14,597 nucleotides of DNA from CAZYZQ01 sp964652075 (GTDB taxonomy: Bacteria > Bacillota > Clostridia > Oscillospirales > Oscillospiraceae), in the NCBI GenBank assembly GCA_964652075.1, contig CAZYZQ010000056.1:1-14597 (forward strand), written 5' to 3'. Shown here piece by piece: positions 6,409-13,402 of this stretch. Below the pieces are notes generated by a model that saw nothing but the letters and a program-made list of their open reading frames with translations, was not told where the DNA came from and did no database searches. Numbering within the stretch: position 1 is the first letter of the stretch; every line of letters starts with the position of its first letter. Made by a program: the position numbers and the translations under genes.

Positions 6409-7696
6409 ACGTTTTCTGTCTCTGCGGGTGCAGATCCTGCTGGCCGTGCTGACCGGCCTGCTGCTTGGCGGCATCGTCTTTACCGTCACGCTCTTCGGCC
6501 TGCAAAGCGGCGTTGAGCACGTCTATCTGAGCGAGAGCGCCTCGGCGCGGCGCTACGCGCGCCACCTTGACGACTTCCGCAGCTATGTGGAGGAGCATCA
6601 GCTCTCCTCGCAGGACAGCACGGAGATTCTGGCCTGGTGCTCGCACGGGATCCATCTGCTGCTCTACCGCGACGGCGCGCTTCTGTGCTCCGACCTGCCC
6701 GCCGAGATCACGCGCAGCGCAAATATGCAGGCGCAGCCACACGACCAGGTGACATTTACAGACGGCATCTGTCAGGTAATACTGCTCGACTACACCGGCA
6801 GCTGGCTTTATAACCTCTCGCTGGTCGCAGCGCTGGCCGCCGGCTGCCTTTCGCTGATTCTGGTCGTCATCATCTATCACAGCCGTCTGGAGCAGGACGT
6901 GCTGCGCCTGTCCGGCGAGATTGCAAAGATCGGCGCGGGCAATCTGGAGCAGCATGTGACCGTGCGCGGGCGCAGCGAGATGACGCAGCTGCAACGCTCC
7001 GTCGACGAGATGCGGCGCTCGTTGCAGGAAAAAATCCAGAACGAGGAGCGCGCGTGGCGCTCGAACCGGGAACTGATCACCTCGCTCAGCCACGATCTCC
7101 GCTCCCCGCTGACCGCGCTGATCGGCTATCTGGAGCTGATCCGCGACAGCCAGCCCGACAATGAGACGCGCCAATACGCGGATGCGAGCATGGCCAAAGC
7201 CTTACAGCTGAAAACCATGTCCGACGAGCTGTTCCGCTATTTTCTCGTCTATGACGAGGCGAAGCTGAACCTCCAGCCGGAGCGCTATGACGCGGCGGCG
7301 CTTCTCGGGCAGATGCTCGGTGAGCAGGTGCTGCTCGCGCAGGAGCAGGGGCTGCGGTTCCGCCTGAGCATGCCGCAGAAGCTGGGGGATATTCTGGCGG
7401 ACGCACGATTTTTGCAGCGGCTGTTTGACAATCTCTTCTCCAATCTGCAAAAATACGCCGACCCGGCGCAGGATATCACAATTACCGTTACGCGCCCGGC
7501 CAAGAAGATCCAGATCGTGCTGCACAACGCCATCCGCGCGCTCCCGGAAAAGCCGGAGTCCAGCGGCATCGGCGTCGCGACCTGCCAGCGGATCGTGCAG
7601 GCAATGAACGGCACCTATCAGGTCGTCACCCAGCGCGGCAACTACACCACCACGATCCGCCTGCCGGGCCTGCCGAAAGTGCCGGTTGACCGTTAA
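6398..7696 (+). CDS. Membrane sensor histidine kinase with HAMP domain
   Basis: From the TTG at 6398 the product is 432 residues. Helix one (about 11-34) is followed by an extracytoplasmic sensor segment of about 105 residues, helix two (about 138-160) and a HAMP region (161-213, EIAKIGAGNLEQ). The dimerisation/phosphotransfer segment carries SLSHDLRSPLTALIGYLELI with H232. The ATP-binding domain has an N box (FDNLFSNLQKYAD, 343-355) and a G2 box (SGIGVATCQRIV, 389-400). The usual G1 box DxGxG is absent: the position reads HNAIRALPEKP and the ATP lid is very short. The gene overlaps the regulator gene by 11 nt, which supports a cognate pair. The sensed signal is unknown; the short extracytoplasmic loop next to an ABC exporter suggests envelope stress or the exported compound. 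Confidence 0.93.
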   Translation: MQTKRFLSLRVQILLAVLTGLLLGGIVFTVTLFGLQSGVEHVYLSESASARRYARHLDDFRSYVEEHQLSSQDSTEILAWCSHGIHLLLYRDGALLCSDLPAEITRSANMQAQPHDQVTFTDGICQVILLDYTGSWLYNLSLVAALAAGCLSLILVVIIYHSRLEQDVLRLSGEIAKIGAGNLEQHVTVRGRSEMTQLQRSVDEMRRSLQEKIQNEERAWRSNRELITSLSHDLRSPLTALIGYLELIRDSQPDNETRQYADASMAKALQLKTMSDELFRYFLVYDEAKLNLQPERYDAAALLGQMLGEQVLLAQEQGLRFRLSMPQKLGDILADARFLQRLFDNLFSNLQKYADPAQDITITVTRPAKKIQIVLHNAIRALPEKPESSGIGVATCQRIVQAMNGTYQVVTQRGNYTTTIRLPGLPKVPVDR

Positions 7697-7780
7697 GACG
7701 TATTTTTTCGTGCTTGGTTCCCAGTTTTTCAAAATTTGCAAAATTTTTCAAAATCGCCGGCCTCTTTTCAGGCTTCCGTC

Positions 7781-7809
7781 TGGAAAGGCGCCTCCCGCTC
7801 TGCTATACT
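7781..7809 (+). promoter_or_regulatory. Promoter of the PhlG-family hydrolase gene
   Basis: TGGAAA (7781-7786), a 17-bp spacer and TATACT (7804-7809) form a SigA-like promoter. An AT-rich tract with two copies of TTTTTCAAAAT (7725-7735 and 7744-7754) lies upstream and may act as an UP element. The transcript would have a leader of about 70 nt. Confidence 0.65.
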
Positions 7810-7888
7810 GGAACCAGATCATTTCCGGTCTTTTCCGGAGCCTTTTCCGCCGTCTGCGGCAAACAGATCAATTCAGGAGGAATGAAAG

Positions 7889-8707
7889 ATGGCAAACCGT
7901 GTCCCCATGTATCCCGGCGCCGAGGCCCGAAGCTATTACAAATACTACCAGCAGCCGATGGCTGAGATCCCGGCCGACAAGCAGGAATTTTTGAAAAACC
8001 CGTGGCAGCCCGCCGAAAACTATCTGCCGATTGCCGAGCGCAACCGTATCTTTGAGCCCGGCTACCTGCCCGGCGAGGTTGGCCTGTTCGAAACGCCCGA
8101 GGGCGGCATCATGGTTGCGAACAAGACGGATTTCATCGGCTCGACCGGCGCCATGCTCCAGTGGTGGTTCGCATGGCACGGCATCGACCCGCTGCGCTAC
8201 GCCTGCTGGGACCCCTACGATCACTACGGCCTCGAGCTGAGCTTTGAGGATCGTGCCAAGATTCTGAACCCGAACACGACGATCCCGCAGAAGTGCTACG
8301 ACGTGCAGCACGTCGTCTCCGAGTCCCTCGTCGTCGGCGAGGATCCGATGATCCTGTACATCAACTTCCGCGACCCGCGCCGGATGGGCTATGACATTGA
8401 GAAGATCTTCACAGACGCCTGTTCTTTCCTTGTGTGCGCAAACGTCGAGATCAAGACCCCGATGGGCCATCTGCCGGTCGTCATGCAGCACATGGCGCGC
8501 GACACCGCGCAGGGCTGCGAGCTGCGCAGCCGCTTCTGGATGGGCTACAACATCATCGACGGCAAAGCGCAGTACCTGATGCCCGGCGGCGCGCCGTTCC
8601 CGAAGGAGGTCGGCCCGCTGCTGCTCGGCCACAACTTCCTCGAATTCACGAACCTCGCCCGCATCCTGCCCGACATCTACGCCGAGGAAAAGGACAACTG
8701 GGCCTGA
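7889..8707 (+). CDS. PhlG/phloretin hydrolase-family zinc C-C hydrolase
   Basis: The 272-residue protein resembles the DAPG hydrolase family, whose known members are 2,4-diacetylphloroglucinol hydrolase (PhlG) and phloretin hydrolase (about 274 residues in Eubacterium ramulus). These enzymes cleave a C-C bond next to an aryl ketone without cofactor beyond zinc. Features seen are LQWWFAWHGIDPLRY (about 90-104), WDPYDHYGLE with H112, HVVSES with E145, VVMQHMARD with H201, and HNFLEF with H248 and E252. The set H, E, H, H-x3-E matches in order and roughly in spacing the metal site described for PhlG. AGGAGG lies 8 nt before the ATG. It is a single-gene transcript with its own promoter and terminator. 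The substrate is unknown: dietary dihydrochalcones such as phloretin are plausible for a gut anaerobe, but other acyl-phenols are possible. It has no signal peptide and should be cytoplasmic. Confidence 0.85.
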   Translation: MANRVPMYPGAEARSYYKYYQQPMAEIPADKQEFLKNPWQPAENYLPIAERNRIFEPGYLPGEVGLFETPEGGIMVANKTDFIGSTGAMLQWWFAWHGIDPLRYACWDPYDHYGLELSFEDRAKILNPNTTIPQKCYDVQHVVSESLVVGEDPMILYINFRDPRRMGYDIEKIFTDACSFLVCANVEIKTPMGHLPVVMQHMARDTAQGCELRSRFWMGYNIIDGKAQYLMPGGAPFPKEVGPLLLGHNFLEFTNLARILPDIYAEEKDNWA

Positions 8708-8729
8708 GTTTCCACAAAAACGCAGAACT

Positions 8730-8767
8730 ACAGGCACGCTCCCTGCCGGGGCGCGCCTGTTTTTTTA
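8730..8767 (+). terminator. Intrinsic terminator after the hydrolase gene
   Basis: A GC-rich stem, ACAGGCACGC (8730-8739) with GCGCGCCTGT (8751-8760), has one A-C mismatch and an 11-nt loop. It is followed directly by a run of T residues to 8766. It begins 23 nt after the hydrolase stop and separates that gene from the acyl-CoA synthetase promoter. Confidence 0.88.
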
Positions 8768-8784
8768 TCTTGCTATCCGTATTT

Positions 8785-8800
8785 TGCATCGTTTTATGCA
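8785..8800. promoter_or_regulatory. Upstream 16-bp dyad related to the +1 operator
   Basis: TGCAT-N6-ATGCA is an inverted repeat centred 81 bp upstream of the dyad at 8866-8880. Aligned over 16 positions the two sites agree at 12. The pair flanks the acyl-CoA synthetase promoter, as expected for a repressor that binds two sites. Confidence 0.45.
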
Positions 8801-8830
8801 TTTTCTGGAAAAATATCATAACCGGCCTTC

Positions 8831-8859
8831 TTGACCGGTGCGCCGGAATCCGGTAAAAT
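8831..8859 (+). promoter_or_regulatory. Promoter of the acyl-CoA synthetase gene
   Basis: TTGACC (8831-8836), a 17-bp spacer and TAAAAT (8854-8859) form a strong SigA-type promoter. The -35 sits in an inverted repeat (ACCGG 8821-8825 and CCGGT 8835-8839). The spacer holds CCGGA-a-TCCGG (8843-8853), so binding proteins could act directly on the polymerase site. Confidence 0.8.
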
Positions 8860-8865
8860 GATATT

Positions 8866-8881
8866 AGCATAGCTCTATGCA
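8866..8881. promoter_or_regulatory. Candidate operator at the transcription start
   Basis: GCATAG-ct-CTATGC (8867-8880) is a perfect 6-bp-arm inverted repeat beginning 7 nt after the -10, at the expected start site. This is a classical repressor position. A related 16-bp dyad occurs at 8785-8800. No regulator gene for it is visible in the window. Confidence 0.55.
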
Positions 8882-8931
8882 ATATTTGAATGATTTCCGG
8901 CATCGCCGCGAATCAGCTTGGAGGGAGCAGG

Positions 8932-10557
8932 ATGGATCTGCATACGAAATTCTGCACAGAGCAGACAGACGCCGCCGGCGTGCTGACGGCCTTTTCGCTC
9001 AAAGTCCCGGCGGACTACAACTTTGGTTACGATGTGGTGGACGTGCTTGGCCGCGAGACGCCGGACGCGCCCGCGCTCGTCTGGTGCAACCCCGCGAAGG
9101 AGGAGCGGCGCTTCAGCTTTGCGGAGATCGCGCGCCTGAGCAACCAGACCGCCAATGTGCTGCGCGCGCTGGGCGTGCGGAAGGGCGACCGCGTGCTGGT
9201 TCTCCTGCGCCGCAACTACGAGTACTGGTACGTCGCGCCCGCGCTGCACAAGCTCGGCGCCGTTCTGATCCCGGCCACGCATATGCTCACGGTGGACGAC
9301 CTGCGCTACCGCGTGCAAACCGCGGACGTCAAACTGGCCATCGCCTCGCCCGAGGGCAGCACTGTCACAGACCTGTTACAGGTGGAAGGCATTCAGACCG
9401 TCTGCACGTTCCGCCGGGACGAACCGGGCGCCGTCAACCTGACGCCGCTGGTGGAACGCACCAGTCCAACCCTTGCGCGCGTGCCGACACGCGCCGACGA
9501 GCCGATGCTGATCTACTTCACCTCCGGTACAACCGGCTACCCCAAGGCCGTCATGCACGACCACACCTACTCCCTGTCGCACATCCTGACCGCCAAGCAC
9601 TGGCAGCACGTGCGCGACGGCGGGCTGCATCTGACCGTGGCCGAAACCGGCTGGGGCAAGGCCAGCTGGGGGAAAATCTACGGCCAGTGGCTGTGCGGCT
9701 GCGCTGTGATGGTCTACGACTTTGAAGCCTTCTCCCCCGGCAGCCTGCTGTCGGTGATGGAGCGCTACCGCGTCACCTCGTTCTGCGCGCCGCCCACGGT
9801 CTACCGCTATTTCGTCCGCCACGGGATGGAAAAGTACAACCTGTCCGCCCTGCACGATCTGACGACGGCCGGCGAGGCGATGAACCCCGAGGTCTTCCGC
9901 AGAGTACAGGAGCAGACCGGACTGGAGGTGCGCGAGGGCTTCGGACAGACGGAGAGCGTCCTGATGCTGGCCAATCTGGACCGTGCGCATCCCGGCTCGC
10001 TGGGCCGCCCGACGCCGCTGTATTATGTGGAGATTCTGAAAGAGGACGGCAGCTTCGCCGCCGACGGTGAGGTCGGCGAGCTGGTCGTGGTTCCGCGCGG
10101 CCGCAGGCAGTACGGCATCTTTATGGGCTACTGCGGCAATGAAGAACTATACGCCTCCGTTTGGCGAGGTGGTGTCTACCATACGGGCGATACAGCGTGG
10201 CGCGACAAGGACGGCCTTTTCTGGTACGTCGGGCGCGTGGACGATCTGATCAAGACGCGCGGCTTCCGCGTCGGGCCGTTCGAGGTGGAAAACGTGCTGA
10301 TCAAGCATGAGGCCGTGCTGGAATGCGCCGTTGTCGGCCAGCCGGACGAGAACCGCGGGCAGATCATCGTCGCCTACGTGCTGCCCGCCGCCGGCTACGA
10401 GCCGACGCCCGCGCTCGCGCGGCAGCTCCGGAAATTCGCCAATGCGCAGCTCGCCGCCTACAAGTGGATCTCGCGCGTGGAATTTGTCGAATCGCTGCCG
10501 AAGACGATCAGCGGTAAGATCCGCTACAAGGAGCTTCGCATCCCCGCCGTCGTATAG
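8932..10557 (+). CDS. AMP-forming acyl-CoA synthetase (medium-chain/aryl acid ligase type)
   Basis: The 541-residue enzyme belongs to the ANL superfamily and would activate a carboxylic acid to its CoA thioester through an acyl-AMP. Motifs in order are the P-loop YFTSGTTGYPK (195-205), GFGQTES (336-342), YHTGD (416-420), hinge and A8 segment GRVDDLIKTRGFRVGPFEVE (434-453), and A10 PKTISGKI with catalytic K529. The WGKASWGKIYGQWLCG region and FRVGPFEVENVLIKH resemble medium-chain acyl-CoA and benzoate-type ligases more than long-chain ones. The start at 8932 has GGAGGG 6 nt upstream; an in-frame ATG at 8890 has no ribosome site. It has its own promoter with several dyads, so it is probably regulated by its substrate or product. 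The acid used is not readable; the neighbouring hydrolase makes an aryl-propionate one guess. Confidence 0.92.
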   Translation: MDLHTKFCTEQTDAAGVLTAFSLKVPADYNFGYDVVDVLGRETPDAPALVWCNPAKEERRFSFAEIARLSNQTANVLRALGVRKGDRVLVLLRRNYEYWYVAPALHKLGAVLIPATHMLTVDDLRYRVQTADVKLAIASPEGSTVTDLLQVEGIQTVCTFRRDEPGAVNLTPLVERTSPTLARVPTRADEPMLIYFTSGTTGYPKAVMHDHTYSLSHILTAKHWQHVRDGGLHLTVAETGWGKASWGKIYGQWLCGCAVMVYDFEAFSPGSLLSVMERYRVTSFCAPPTVYRYFVRHGMEKYNLSALHDLTTAGEAMNPEVFRRVQEQTGLEVREGFGQTESVLMLANLDRAHPGSLGRPTPLYYVEILKEDGSFAADGEVGELVVVPRGRRQYGIFMGYCGNEELYASVWRGGVYHTGDTAWRDKDGLFWYVGRVDDLIKTRGFRVGPFEVENVLIKHEAVLECAVVGQPDENRGQIIVAYVLPAAGYEPTPALARQLRKFANAQLAAYKWISRVEFVESLPKTISGKIRYKELRIPAVV

Positions 10558-10585
10558 CCGCGGCGCCTCCCGGCAGGTTTTCTGG

Positions 10586-10614
10586 TTGACGGCGTGCGCG
10601 CAAACCACTATAAT
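10586..10614 (+). promoter_or_regulatory. Promoter of the malic enzyme-fumarase operon
   Basis: TTGACG (10586-10591), a 17-bp spacer and perfect TATAAT (10609-10614) lie in the 91-bp gap after the acyl-CoA synthetase. The near-consensus boxes suggest strong basal expression. No clear terminator precedes it, so read-through from the upstream gene is also possible. Confidence 0.82.
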
Positions 10615-10648
10615 GGAGGAAAACGCGCGAAAGAGGAGCGATCAGATT

Positions 10649-11824
10649 ATGGATTACAATCAGGCGGCGCTCGCGCTGCATGAGAAATTTCACGGCAAAA
10701 TCGGCATGGTCAGCAAGGTTCCGCTCACGAACCGCGACGAGCTGTCCACCGCCTATACCCCCGGCGTGGCGGAGCCGTGCCGGAAAATCGCGAAGAATCC
10801 AGAGGATGTCTACCGCTATACGATGAAGGGCAACATGGTCGCCGTCGTCACGAACGGCACGGCGGTGCTCGGCCTCGGCAATATCGGCGCGGCGGCCGGC
10901 CTGCCGGTCATGGAGGGCAAGTGCGCGCTGTTCCACGCCTTTGCGGGCGTGGAGGCCTTCCCGATCTGCCTCGATACGGAGGACCCGGACGAGGTCGTGC
11001 GCGCGGTTGAGCTGATTGCGCCGCAGTTCGGCGGCATCAATCTGGAGGACATCCGCAGCCCCGAGTGCTTTGAGATTGAGCGCCGGCTGGAGGAGAAGCT
11101 CGATATCCCTGTCTTCCACGACGACCAGCACGGCACGGCCATTATCGTCACCGCCGCGCTGCTCAACGCGCTGAAGGTCGTCGGCAAGGAGCTGTCACAG
11201 GTCAAAATCGTCCACAACGGCCCCGGCGCGGCGGGCACCGCCATTATTAAGATGTTGCAGGCCGCCGGCGCAACGGACATCACCGCCGTCGATGAGTTTG
11301 GCATCCTCTATCCCGGCCGCCCCGCCGGGCTGGCCGATCACAAGGCGTGGCTGGCAACGGTGACGAATCCGCGCCATCTGACCGGCGGCCTTGCCGAGGC
11401 GCTGGAGGGCGCGGATGTGTTCATCGGCACCAGTGTGGCAAACTGCCTCAAGCCCGAGATGATTGCGCGCATGGCGAAAGACCCGGTTGTCTTTGCAATG
11501 GCAAACCCCAACCCCGAGATCATGCCGGACGCGGCAAAGGCTGCCGGCGTGCGCGTCATGGGCACGGGGCGCAGCGATTTTCCGAACCAGATCAACAACG
11601 TGCTCGCCTTCCCGGGCGTGTTCAAGGGCGCGCTCTCCGTCCGCGCGCGCGATATCAATCCGCAGATGAAGCTGGCCGCCGTCCGTGCGCTGGCAGGCAT
11701 TGTCACGGACGAGGAGCTGTGCGAGGACTACATCATCCCCGGCGCATTTGACCCGCGCGTCGTCGACCGCGTTGCCGCCGCCGTGGCGCAGGCCGCGCGC
11801 GAGAGCGGCGTGGCCAGACTGTAA
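10649..11824 (+). CDS. Malic enzyme (oxidative decarboxylating malate dehydrogenase), short form
   Basis: The 391-residue protein is the short bacterial malic enzyme converting malate to pyruvate and CO2 with NAD(P), or the reverse. Evidence includes the catalytic Tyr in STAYTPGVAEPC (Y36), catalytic Lys in MEGKCALF (K91), metal ligands in NLEDI (E133/D134) and VFHDDQHGTA (D158/D159), a Rossmann GPGAAG (191-196), MANPNPE (284-290) and GRSDFPNQINNVLAFPG. Asp215 at the end of the second strand of the nucleotide fold favours NAD over NADP, though this is tentative. The phosphotransacetylase domain of longer forms is absent. The ATG at 10649 has GAGGAG 10 nt upstream; the longer open frame upstream overlaps the previous gene and is not used. 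It is followed after 13 nt by the fumarase alpha gene. Confidence 0.95.
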   Translation: MDYNQAALALHEKFHGKIGMVSKVPLTNRDELSTAYTPGVAEPCRKIAKNPEDVYRYTMKGNMVAVVTNGTAVLGLGNIGAAAGLPVMEGKCALFHAFAGVEAFPICLDTEDPDEVVRAVELIAPQFGGINLEDIRSPECFEIERRLEEKLDIPVFHDDQHGTAIIVTAALLNALKVVGKELSQVKIVHNGPGAAGTAIIKMLQAAGATDITAVDEFGILYPGRPAGLADHKAWLATVTNPRHLTGGLAEALEGADVFIGTSVANCLKPEMIARMAKDPVVFAMANPNPEIMPDAAKAAGVRVMGTGRSDFPNQINNVLAFPGVFKGALSVRARDINPQMKLAAVRALAGIVTDEELCEDYIIPGAFDPRVVDRVAAAVAQAARESGVARL

Positions 11825-11837
11825 CGGAGGGACCGCC

Positions 11838-12677
11838 ATGCGGACAATTTCAGCGGAGCAAATCACACAGGCCGTCGCGCAGCTGTGTATCGAAGCGAAT
11901 ACGACTCTGCCGCCCGACGTCAGGGCGGCGCTGGATGCGGCGCAGCTGTCCGAGCCGTGGCCGCTGGCCAAAAAAACGCTCGGGCTGTTGCAGGAAAACC
12001 TCACCGTCGCGGCGGCACGAGAGCTGCCGATCTGTCAGGACACCGGCATGGCCTGCGTCTTCCTCGAGCTGGGGCAGGACGTACACATCGACGGCTGTCT
12101 TGACGACGCGGTCAACGCGGGCGTCCGGCAGGGCTATGCCGACGGCTACCTGCGCAAGAGCATCACCCGCGACCCCCTGCTGCGGGAGAACACGGGCGAC
12201 AACACGCCTGCCTTCCTCTCCGTACATCTCGTCCCGGGCGAGCAGGTGCGCATCACAGTCGCGCCGAAGGGCGCGGGCAGCGAGAACATGTCCCGTCTCG
12301 GGATGCTCAAGCCGGCCGACGGCGTCGAAGGCGTCAAGGCGTTTATTTTGGAGACAGTGCGCCTTGCCGGCTCCAACCCCTGCCCGCCCATCGTGCTGGG
12401 CGTCGGCGTCGGCGGCAGCTTCGACAAGGCCGCGTATCTGGCCAAAAAGGCGCTGCTGCGGCCTCTCGACGTGCCGAATCCCGATCCGTACTATGCCGCG
12501 CTGGAACGCGAGCTGCTGGACGCGATCAACGCCATGGGCATCGGCCCGCAGGGCTTCGGCGGGCGGACAACCTGCCTCGGCGTTTCCATCGAGCAGATGG
12601 CGACGCACGTGGCCTGCCTGCCGGTGGCGGTCAATATGAGCTGCCACGTGACGCGCCGCGCGTCCTGTGAGCTGTGA
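11838..12677 (+). CDS. Class I fumarate hydratase, alpha subunit
   Basis: The 279-residue protein is the N-terminal half of an iron-sulfur class I hydro-lyase (two-subunit fumarase or TtdA type). Three cysteines expected to hold a 4Fe-4S cluster are present: C66 in LPICQDTG, C182 in SNPCPP and C246 in GGRTTCLG. Other family blocks are ITRDPLLRENTGDNTPAF, APKGAGSENMSRLGML and GVGVGGSFDKAA. It would catalyse the fumarate-malate interconversion with the beta subunit encoded next. The ATG has GGAGGG 6 nt upstream. L-tartrate dehydratase uses the same architecture, but the adjacent malic enzyme favours fumarase. Such clusters are oxygen-sensitive, which fits an anaerobe. Confidence 0.93.
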   Translation: MRTISAEQITQAVAQLCIEANTTLPPDVRAALDAAQLSEPWPLAKKTLGLLQENLTVAAARELPICQDTGMACVFLELGQDVHIDGCLDDAVNAGVRQGYADGYLRKSITRDPLLRENTGDNTPAFLSVHLVPGEQVRITVAPKGAGSENMSRLGMLKPADGVEGVKAFILETVRLAGSNPCPPIVLGVGVGGSFDKAAYLAKKALLRPLDVPNPDPYYAALERELLDAINAMGIGPQGFGGRTTCLGVSIEQMATHVACLPVAVNMSCHVTRRASCEL

Positions 12678-12687
12678 GGTGGAGACG

Positions 12688-13242
12688 ATGGAATACAGGC
12701 TGACAACCCCTCTGACAAGAGAATCTCTTGCGCCGCTGCGCGCGGGCGACACGGTGCTGCTTTCCGGTGTCGTTTATACCGCGCGGGATGCGGCGCATGC
12801 GCGGATGGACGCGCTGCTGGACGCCGGTCAGCCGCTGCCCTTCCCCATTGAGGGCGCGGCAATCTACTACGTCGGTCCGACGCCGGAACGGCCGGGCACG
12901 GTCATCGGCGCGGCCGGGCCGACGACGGCGGGCCGGATGGACAAATTTGCACCGCGTCTGCTCGATCTCGGTCTAAAATGCATGATCGGCAAGGGCGCGC
13001 GCAATCAGGCCGTGAAAGATGCGGTTGTTCGCAACAGCGCGGTGTATCTTGCCGCGCTGGGCGGCGCGGGCGCGCTGATGGCAGGCAGTGTGGCATCGCT
13101 GGAGGTCATCGCGTGGGACGACCTCGGGTGCGAGGCTGTGCGCAGGCTCACCGTCAAGGATATGCCCCTGACCGTTCTTTTGGACGCGCACGGCGGCGAC
13201 CTCTACGTCTCCGGCCCCGCGGCATATTTGGGGAGCCTCTGA
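12688..13242 (+). CDS. Class I fumarate hydratase, beta subunit
   Basis: The 184-residue protein is the C-terminal half of class I fumarase (FumA C-terminal or TtdB type). It has LRAGDTVLLSGVVYTARDAAH (18-38), the substrate-binding block GPTTAGRMDKF (77-87), GKG (101-103) and GGAGALMA (125-132). It pairs with the alpha subunit encoded 10 nt upstream. The ATG at 12688 is preferred, with AGGTGG 5 nt upstream. A GTG at 12667 would add seven residues and overlap the alpha gene. Together with the malic enzyme it links pyruvate to fumarate. Confidence 0.93.
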   Translation: MEYRLTTPLTRESLAPLRAGDTVLLSGVVYTARDAAHARMDALLDAGQPLPFPIEGAAIYYVGPTPERPGTVIGAAGPTTAGRMDKFAPRLLDLGLKCMIGKGARNQAVKDAVVRNSAVYLAALGGAGALMAGSVASLEVIAWDDLGCEAVRRLTVKDMPLTVLLDAHGGDLYVSGPAAYLGSL

Positions 13243-13273
13243 TGAAATCGTCATTTCACCAGAGCTTTTCTGG
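13243..13273 (+). terminator. Weak hairpin pair after the fumarase genes, doubtful terminator
   Basis: TGAAAT-cgtc-ATTTCA (13243-13258) begins directly after the stop and CCAGA-gcttt-TCTGG (13259-13273) follows. Neither is followed by a proper T run, so termination here would be weak or dependent on other factors. Confidence 0.3.
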
Positions 13274-13310
13274 AAAGTTTACAATAATTTGGCAGGTTTT
13301 TCCCCGGAAC

Positions 13311-13332
13311 TGTTACAGTTTTGTTACAGTTC
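13311..13332. promoter_or_regulatory. 11-bp-period direct repeat upstream of the second SLH gene
   Basis: TGTTACAGTTT and TGTTACAGTTC are adjacent copies with 10 of 11 bases identical, ending 11 nt before the -35. Each holds GTTACA spaced by 5 nt, close to the TTHACA-N5-TTHACA pattern of Bacillus PhoP boxes; a TTTACA lies further upstream at 13278. The first copy also sits in the perfect dyad AACTGT-t-ACAGTT (13308-13320). It is a plausible activator site. Confidence 0.5.
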
Positions 13333-13343
13333 TGGGATTTCTC

Positions 13344-13372
13344 TTGCCCAAACGAAAAGATGCGGCTATACT
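13344..13372 (+). promoter_or_regulatory. Promoter of the second SLH gene
   Basis: TTGCCC (13344-13349), a 17-bp spacer and TATACT (13367-13372) form a SigA-type promoter. The leader would be about 25 nt with AGGA 10 nt before the ATG. Confidence 0.7.
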
Positions 13373-13402
13373 GGAATCACTTTCAGAGAGGATGTGATCC
13401 GC

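Noticed and set aside
7697..7780. Terminator between the kinase and hydrolase genes
   Set aside because: There are T-rich runs (for example 7703-7708) but no convincing GC stem before them. The AT-rich tract is better read as upstream promoter context.
7889..8707. Diacetylphloroglucinol biosynthesis/degradation cluster
   Set aside because: No phlACBD-type genes are present nearby; only the hydrolase family is shared, so a narrower name is not justified.
7868..8737. A 289-codon minus-strand open frame over the hydrolase gene
   Set aside because: It runs across the terminator and opposite a gene with clear family motifs and AGGAGG, so it is a shadow.
10307..10648. N-terminal extension of the malic enzyme frame by 114 codons
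   Set aside because: It overlaps the end of the acyl-CoA synthetase and its promoter gap and has no family similarity. The ATG at 10649 follows a promoter and GAGGAG and gives the normal N terminus.
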